From contig JAJFJT010000036.1 of the NCBI GenBank assembly GCA_021773795.1, forward strand, positions 124,001 through 188,000: DNA of 64,000 nucleotides. Direction: 5' to 3'. Below are positions 59,453-64,000 of the stretch, piece by piece. The notes below the pieces were generated by a model. That model was not told where the DNA came from. It saw only the letters and a list, made by a program, of their open reading frames with translations, and searched no databases. Position 1 is the stretch's first letter. Each line of letters opens with the position of its first letter. The translations under genes and the position numbers were made by a program. This DNA is from Gammaproteobacteria bacterium. Its GTDB lineage: Bacteria > Pseudomonadota > Gammaproteobacteria > HK1.

Positions 59453-60705
59453 TCCTGTTCTTCCTCTTTATTATTTGGCGGGTCCAGATTCAGCGTCGCG
59501 AGCTCTGCCGTCGCCTTGTCGCGTAACCAGGTGGTCGGAGTATGGATCAGACGATTGGTTAAGGTTTCGGCGAGATAATCCAGTACTGTTTCTGCCGGCT
59601 CGCCCCGCGCCAAGCGGCGCCGTGCCCGAGCCAGCACCTCATCCCGTGCCTTCGTGGCGGCATCGCGATAACAGCGAATGCTTTCACTGGCATCCAGATT
59701 CTCCAGCAACACCATAAGATGGCCGGTCTGCACTTCGATAATCTCTTCGGCCTGGCGCGCCGCCTGCTGGCGTGAACGCAGATTCTCGTCGATAACCTCC
59801 TTGAGATCGTCGACGGTGTAGAGGTATACATCCTCCAGACTGTCTATCCGGGGATCGATATTGCGCGGCACTGCGATATCCACCATAAAAACTGGTCGAT
59901 GTTTGCGCGCTGTTACGGCTGCCTGTGCATCTTCATAATGCAGCAGCGGTACCTGGCTGTGAGTTGAGGCGATAACAATATCCGCCTCGGCCAGATGCCC
60001 CGGGATTTCCTCCAGTCCGATGGCATAGCCGTCGAATTCCGCCGCCAGTTCATGTGCGTGTTCGAGCGTGCGATTGGCAATAATCAAGCGTCCCAACCCC
60101 ACCTTGCGCAAGTGCCGTGCGGCTAGTTCAATGGTATCCCCGGCTCCAATGAGCAACGCGCTATGATCCTTCAGATCACCGAAAATCTGCCGCGCCAGGG
60201 TAACGGCTGCAAAGGCCACGGATACTGGACTATTGCCTATGGCGGTATCCGTACGAATCTGCTTGGCAATGGAGAAACCATGCTGAAACAGCTTGCCCAA
60301 TTCGCGGCCAATGGTGCCGGCGGTATGGGCCTGTCGATAGGCCTCTTTCACCTGCCCAAGGATCTGGGGCTCACCTAGAATCAAGGAGTCAAGACCACAG
60401 GCCACGCGAATGAGATGCGCTGCTGCTGCCCGCTCACTGTAGCGATACAGATAGGGCGTCAGCTCATTGGCACCGAGCCCGTGATAGTCACGAAACCACT
60501 CCAGGGCTGATTCGCCATTTCCGTCTAAAAGGCTGCAAATGAGGTCCGTACGATTGCAGGTGGACACCACAACCGCCTCCCCGATCCCCTCGCACACCAC
60601 CAGTTGCCGCAGTGCCTCGGTTATTTTCTCGGGGGCAAAGCTCACTCGTTCACGCACCTCCAAAGGTGCGGTATGGTGATTTATTCCAAAGGCGAAAAGC
60701 GACAT
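59449..60705 (-). CDS. hemA: glutamyl-tRNA reductase
   Basis: 418 aa. It reduces Glu-tRNA to glutamate-1-semialdehyde, opening C5 haem synthesis. N-terminal [16 protein letters not shown], nucleophile Cys50 in [30 protein letters not shown] region [16 protein letters not shown] and a C-terminal dimerisation coiled coil. First gene of hemA-prfA-prmC, divergent from the lolB side. Confidence 0.97.
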   Translation of the reverse strand: MSLFAFGINHHTAPLEVRERVSFAPEKITEALRQLVVCEGIGEAVVVSTCNRTDLICSLLDGNGESALEWFRDYHGLGANELTPYLYRYSERAAAAHLIRVACGLDSLILGEPQILGQVKEAYRQAHTAGTIGRELGKLFQHGFSIAKQIRTDTAIGNSPVSVAFAAVTLARQIFGDLKDHSALLIGAGDTIELAARHLRKVGLGRLIIANRTLEHAHELAAEFDGYAIGLEEIPGHLAEADIVIASTHSQVPLLHYEDAQAAVTARKHRPVFMVDIAVPRNIDPRIDSLEDVYLYTVDDLKEVIDENLRSRQQAARQAEEIIEVQTGHLMVLLENLDASESIRCYRDAATKARDEVLARARRRLARGEPAETVLDYLAETLTNRLIHTPTTWLRDKATAELATLNLDPPNNKEEEQE

Positions 60706-61119
60706 ATAAACTTAGGGTGTCCGGGAATACACTAGGAAAGCTCTGATCTATTCGTGGGCTCGTATCTTGCGTCCAAAATATCCATCTTTATCGTTGTTGC
60801 TCTTCGCAATAGATTGACTATTACGTGCGACCAGCGCCTCAAAGCTGAACATTTTGAATCACAATCTACTTCGCCCAGAATAAATCAGAGCTTCCCTAAA
60901 GTCCCATTAGCGAGAAAGCCCTTCTATATTAGGGGTAAAATATCAGGCACCCAGAATATGGATACCGCACATGTTATTGAGTGCCCCGAAACACCGCTGC
61001 ACCACTTACCGTGCAACTCAGCCTATTTCACAATGTCCAAGGCTGGAATTAGGACTGCTCCCGAGTCGTAGAGTTATAGCACCGCAGTATATTAAAATCG
61101 GATAAAATTTTATCTATAT
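60706..61119. other. 414-bp divergent intergenic region hemA / TPR lipoprotein
   Basis: Contains a split copy of the 59-bp repeat, then a gene-free stretch (60897-61100). Just before the TPR gene, gataaaattttatc (61101-61114) is a perfect 14-bp AT-rich palindrome ending 5 nt before ATG 61120, a possible regulator site or promoter part. Confidence 0.6.
60735..60896. repeat. 59-bp palindrome-ended repeat, copy 4, interrupted
   Basis: The left half is at 60735-60771 (ggaaagctctgatc through cttgcg) and the right half at 60872-60896 (cgcccagaataaatcagag). About 100 bp of unrelated AT-rich DNA sits between them at the centre of the palindrome. The other copies are uninterrupted. Confidence 0.8.
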
Positions 61120-62868
61120 ATGCGCCCCGTTTCATTAATAAAACCCTTCATGCCCGTAATCCTGCAACCCTGGTTACCGGCCTTTGTACTCTCCGTGGCA
61201 CTGCTTGGTGGTTGCAGTGGCGTGCAAGTGCAGCAGGATACAAACGCCACCGCCTCAGGCACGACGGCTGACTCCTCCAGTAAATTCTCCACCGCCGTCA
61301 TCTACAAATTGCTCACCGCGGAAATTGCTCGCAAGCGTAATCGCCTGGGTCTGGCGGTCAATCTCTATCTGGAGGCGGCAGAAGAAAGTCGTGATGCCGC
61401 GGTTGCCGAACGGGCGACCCGCATGGCGGTCTTTGCCCGCGATCAGGAACGCAGCCTGAAGGCCGTCATGCTGTGGAATCAGCTTGCGCCACACAATCTG
61501 GCAGCCAAACAAGTCCACGCGGCACTGCTGATTCGTGCCAACCGAACCACTGAGGCCGCCCACGCCCTCAGCGCCCTCATCGACGAAGCAGACGGCAGTC
61601 CGAGTCCACGTAACGGCTTTCAACTCGTGACCCGCATCCTGAGCCGACAAAAAGACAAAAAGCGCGCCTTCAAGATTATGGAGGCGTTGGTGAAGAAGCG
61701 TCCCGACGACGTGCGTGCTATCTATATCCTCGCCCAGCTGGCAGTACGGGTGGGTAACCTCGATCAGGCTAAAACACTGTTACAGCGAGTACTGGAACTT
61801 GAACCCGAGCATCCTCAGGCTCCCTTATTCCTCGCCCGCATCCTGCAAAGTAAGGGCGAAACCAACGCCGCCATAGCTTTGCTCTCCGATGCATTGAAAA
61901 GGAATCCCGCAAAAACCACTCGCTTTACCTATGCACGCATGCTGGTGGATGCCAAGCACTATGAGGCAGCCCGCAAGGAGTTTGAACAGCTGGTCAAGGA
62001 GACGCCAGACAACGCCGATGCTCACTACGCTCTGGGCCTGCTGCTGTTACAAACGGGGCATATTGAGGCCGCACGCGTTCCCTTTGAACAGCTGATCCAG
62101 ATGGGCAAGCGCCTGCATGTCACTCATTATTACCTCGGGCAAATCGAGGAATCAGGCAAGCACCTGGAGGCCGCAATCAAGGCCTATGGCAAGGTCAGCG
62201 GCGGCGAGCACTTTCTTCAGGCCCAGATTCGCATCGCCGTGCTGCTGGCCAACCAGGGCAAGTTTGGGGAGGCACGCCAACACCTCCATGGCCTGGAACG
62301 AAAAACCCCGGCCCAGGCCGTGCGCATCCAGCGTGTCGAGGCCGAAATTCTGACCCGGGCCGGAAAACTGGAGGCGGCACTCAAAGTCTACAATGCAGCC
62401 CTGCTTGAACGTCCGACCAACGATGATCTGCTCTACGCCCGCGCTATGCTCGCCGTACGCCTCGACCGCATCGATGTCGTAGAACGCGATCTGCGGGATA
62501 TTCTCTCCCGCAATCCCGACAACGCCGACGCCCTTAACGCCCTGGGATTTTCACTTGCGGACCAAACCCGGCGTTATCCAGAAGCCATGGCGTTAATACA
62601 GCAAGCACTGACCCTGAAACCCGATGATCACTATGTCATCGACAGCATGGGCTGGGTGCTCTACCGTCTGGGCCGCTACCCGGAGGCATTGAACTTTCTG
62701 CGTCGTGCCTTTGCACTCAAAGATGACCCGGAAATTGCCGCACACCTGGGCGAAGTACTCTGGACCATGGGCAATAAGGAAGATGCAAAAGCCATATGGC
62801 AAGGTGCGCTCGACAAGGCGCCTGCCAATCAAAACCTGCTTGACGCAATTAAGCGCTTCAAAAAATGA
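61120..62868 (+). CDS. TPR-repeat lipoprotein upstream of lolB
   Basis: 582 aa from ATG 61120 (basic n-region MRPVSLIK; ATG 61150 is an alternative). Lipobox LLGGC, then at least ten TPRs spread over residues 60-580 (for example IYILAQLAVRVGNLDQAKTL, AHYALGLLLLQTGHIEAARV, ALNALGFSLADQTRRYPEAM). This gene precedes lolB in many gammaproteobacteria (like P. aeruginosa PA4667); its exact function is unknown. Its stop overlaps lolB by 4 nt. Confidence 0.88.
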   Translation: MRPVSLIKPFMPVILQPWLPAFVLSVALLGGCSGVQVQQDTNATASGTTADSSSKFSTAVIYKLLTAEIARKRNRLGLAVNLYLEAAEESRDAAVAERATRMAVFARDQERSLKAVMLWNQLAPHNLAAKQVHAALLIRANRTTEAAHALSALIDEADGSPSPRNGFQLVTRILSRQKDKKRAFKIMEALVKKRPDDVRAIYILAQLAVRVGNLDQAKTLLQRVLELEPEHPQAPLFLARILQSKGETNAAIALLSDALKRNPAKTTRFTYARMLVDAKHYEAARKEFEQLVKETPDNADAHYALGLLLLQTGHIEAARVPFEQLIQMGKRLHVTHYYLGQIEESGKHLEAAIKAYGKVSGGEHFLQAQIRIAVLLANQGKFGEARQHLHGLERKTPAQAVRIQRVEAEILTRAGKLEAALKVYNAALLERPTNDDLLYARAMLAVRLDRIDVVERDLRDILSRNPDNADALNALGFSLADQTRRYPEAMALIQQALTLKPDDHYVIDSMGWVLYRLGRYPEALNFLRRAFALKDDPEIAAHLGEVLWTMGNKEDAKAIWQGALDKAPANQNLLDAIKRFKK

Positions 62869-63497
62869 AAACCTGCCTCGGCAATATGCTGACCAGGCGG
62901 TTCTTTGGCCTGTGCTGCCTGCTCGTCAACGTGTCTGGCTGTGGAACCGTGCCACAACAGGACGCGGCAAGCACTGAAGCCTGGCAACTACGCCAGCAAG
63001 TCATTAAATCTCAACCGCACTGGAGAGCCACAGGTCGCCTGTCCCTGGTCACCGAGGATGAAGCCTGGAATGCTCACCTCCTTTGGCAACAGCAGGATGA
63101 GCATTACCGCATTCGCCTGAGTGCACCCATGGGGCAGGGCTCGCTGGAACTGCTGGGCAGCCCCACCGCAGTGATATTAAAAAATGCTGGCCACCCCCCC
63201 CTCCAGGCCCAAAATGCCGAGACCCTGCTACATCAACAAACCGGTTGGCACCTACCGTTGGCGGGCCTGCGCTATTGGCTGCTGGGAAGTGCCGCCCCCG
63301 AAGGCGAGGTAAGTGAGCTGAGCTTCGATACCGCCGGCCAACCGAGCAGCCTCACCCAACACGGCTGGCAGATTGACTATCACGGCTATGTTGAAGTGGC
63401 ATCACAACTGTATTTGCCACGCAAGCTATTCCTGCAAAATGGCCCGCTCTCCGCCCGCATCCTCATCCGCCAGTGGACCTTAGGACTCGAGCAGTAA
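62865..63497 (+). CDS. lolB: outer-membrane lipoprotein receptor LolB
   Basis: 210 aa. Lipobox VSGC, then HWRATGRLSLVTEDEAWNAHLLWQQ and PMGQGSLELLGSPTAVIL as in LolB, which accepts lipoproteins from LolA and inserts them into the outer membrane. The last five residues (LGLEQ) and stop lie in a family C repeat starting at 63478, so the C-terminus is repeat-derived. Confidence 0.93.
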   Translation: MKTCLGNMLTRRFFGLCCLLVNVSGCGTVPQQDAASTEAWQLRQQVIKSQPHWRATGRLSLVTEDEAWNAHLLWQQQDEHYRIRLSAPMGQGSLELLGSPTAVILKNAGHPPLQAQNAETLLHQQTGWHLPLAGLRYWLLGSAAPEGEVSELSFDTAGQPSSLTQHGWQIDYHGYVEVASQLYLPRKLFLQNGPLSARILIRQWTLGLEQ

Positions 63498-63695
63498 TAA
63501 TGCTGCTATCTCCAAATGTTGAGGTGCTCGAGTGGCAAGGCGCGAGAAGGGCGAATAGTCACTCTATTCAACTTTGTCCAGGGAAGAACTTATGTCGTAA
63601 AGCACAGGATGTGCGAGAGCGACCGACGAGCAACGCCGCCAAGCGAGATGCATCGGCTCTCGAAATGGTAATGTTATTGCCGTTCGAGTCCTTAA
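63478..63695. mobile_element. MITE-like repeat family C, copy 2 (218 bp)
   Basis: Matches 33505-33672 but contains about 50 extra bases in the middle (roughly 63567-63618, including gcacaggatgtgcgagagcg). Its left end forms the end of lolB; its right end lies 10 nt before ispE. Confidence 0.85.
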
Positions 63696-63705
63696 GCCCC
63701 GAGTG

Positions 63706-64000
63706 ATGCGTATCAGCCGTCCGGCGCCGGCCAAACTCAATTTATTCCTGCGTATTACCGGCCAGCGCAGCGATGGCTATCACGAACTCCAGACCGTATT
63801 TCAATTTCTGGATTTTGGCGACACCCTCCACTTTTGCCTGCGTCAGGATGACCGTATCCGGCTTCAACCAGCGATGGATAACGTCACCACTGAGGACAAT
63901 CTCGTAGTCCGTGCTGCTCGCCTGCTGCAACGGGAGACAGGCACCACATTGGGGGCGGACATCGAGTTGGAAAAGCGCATTCCCATGGGCGCCGGCCTCG
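63706..64000 (+). CDS. ispE: 4-diphosphocytidyl-2-C-methyl-D-erythritol kinase (partial, runs off the window)
   Basis: 98 codons visible. It phosphorylates CDP-methylerythritol in the MEP isoprenoid pathway. N-terminal [34 protein letters not shown] and the start of the GHMP ATP loop IPMGAGL. Usual neighbour of lolB. The rest lies beyond the window. Confidence 0.95.
   Translation, partial: MRISRPAPAKLNLFLRITGQRSDGYHELQTVFQFLDFGDTLHFCLRQDDRIRLQPAMDNVTTEDNLVVRAARLLQRETGTTLGADIELEKRIPMGAGL

Overview
The window (about 57% GC by eye, not counted) looks like the chromosome of a gammaproteobacterium. Evidence: gene orders typical of that class (purM-purN; trmJ/suhB; pilS-pilR beside pilA; bamD/rluD-pgeF-clpB; pilB-pilC-pilD-coaE-zapD-yacG; mreBCD-mrdA-rodA-mltB-rlpA-dacA-dat-lipB; hemA-prfA-prmC facing lolB-ispE), sigma54 control of the pilin, and a GatCAB amidotransferase. 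No rRNA, tRNA, CRISPR array or complete transposase gene was seen. Most of the window is core genome; novelty sits in a few inserted segments and in many short dispersed repeats.

Layout. 1-4.5 kb: the 5' end of a DUF2066 gene, then an accessory island of broken RHS genes on the minus strand, wedged between that gene and purM. The island holds a signal-peptide SpvB-type N-terminal fragment, an AT-rich lipoprotein gene, and an RHS core whose C-terminal tip is an M23-type peptidase domain. The lipoprotein starts 10 nt behind the peptidase gene and is a good candidate for its periplasmic immunity protein. 4.5-8.3 kb: purM, purN, trmJ, suhB. 8.3-21.2 kb: a surface-glycan and type IV pilin region: Wzy/ligase-like protein, flippase-like protein, methyltransferase, GT2 glycosyltransferase, two tandem TMTC-like TPR membrane proteins, pilA, pilR, pilS. 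21.3-28.7 kb: nadE, glnB, bamD, rluD, pgeF, clpB. 28.9-34.7 kb: pilB, pilC, pilD, coaE, zapD, yacG. 34.8-37.3 kb: fructosamine kinase-like protein, nagZ, an orphan FliL-like protein. 37.5-49.3 kb: two orphan DppC/DppB-like permeases, lipB, dat, dacA, rlpA, mltB, rodA, mrdA, mreD, mreC, mreB (one long minus-strand shape and envelope block). 49.5-54.4 kb: gatC, gatA, gatB, gshA. 54.4-57.4 kb: a lipoprotein, an ornithine-cyclodeaminase-family protein, cysK. 57.5-64 kb: prmC, prfA, hemA; then divergently a TPR lipoprotein, lolB and the start of ispE.

How parts work together. PilS/PilR and a good sigma54 promoter control pilA; pilB/C/D supply assembly ATPase, platform and peptidase; the glycan genes downstream of pilA plausibly decorate the pilin or make another surface glycan (inference). 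ClpB has a convincing heat-shock promoter. The mre/mrd block, dacA, rlpA, mltB and nagZ form a peptidoglycan-growth and recycling set.

At least four families of short palindrome-ended repeats (MITE/REP-like) are scattered between genes. Copies of two families supply the last codons and stop codons of neighbouring genes (clpB, the DppC-like permease, lolB), and a remnant of a third contains the stop of the ornithine-cyclodeaminase-family gene. mreC has no ATG, GTG or TTG ahead of its membrane anchor, an oddity worth checking.
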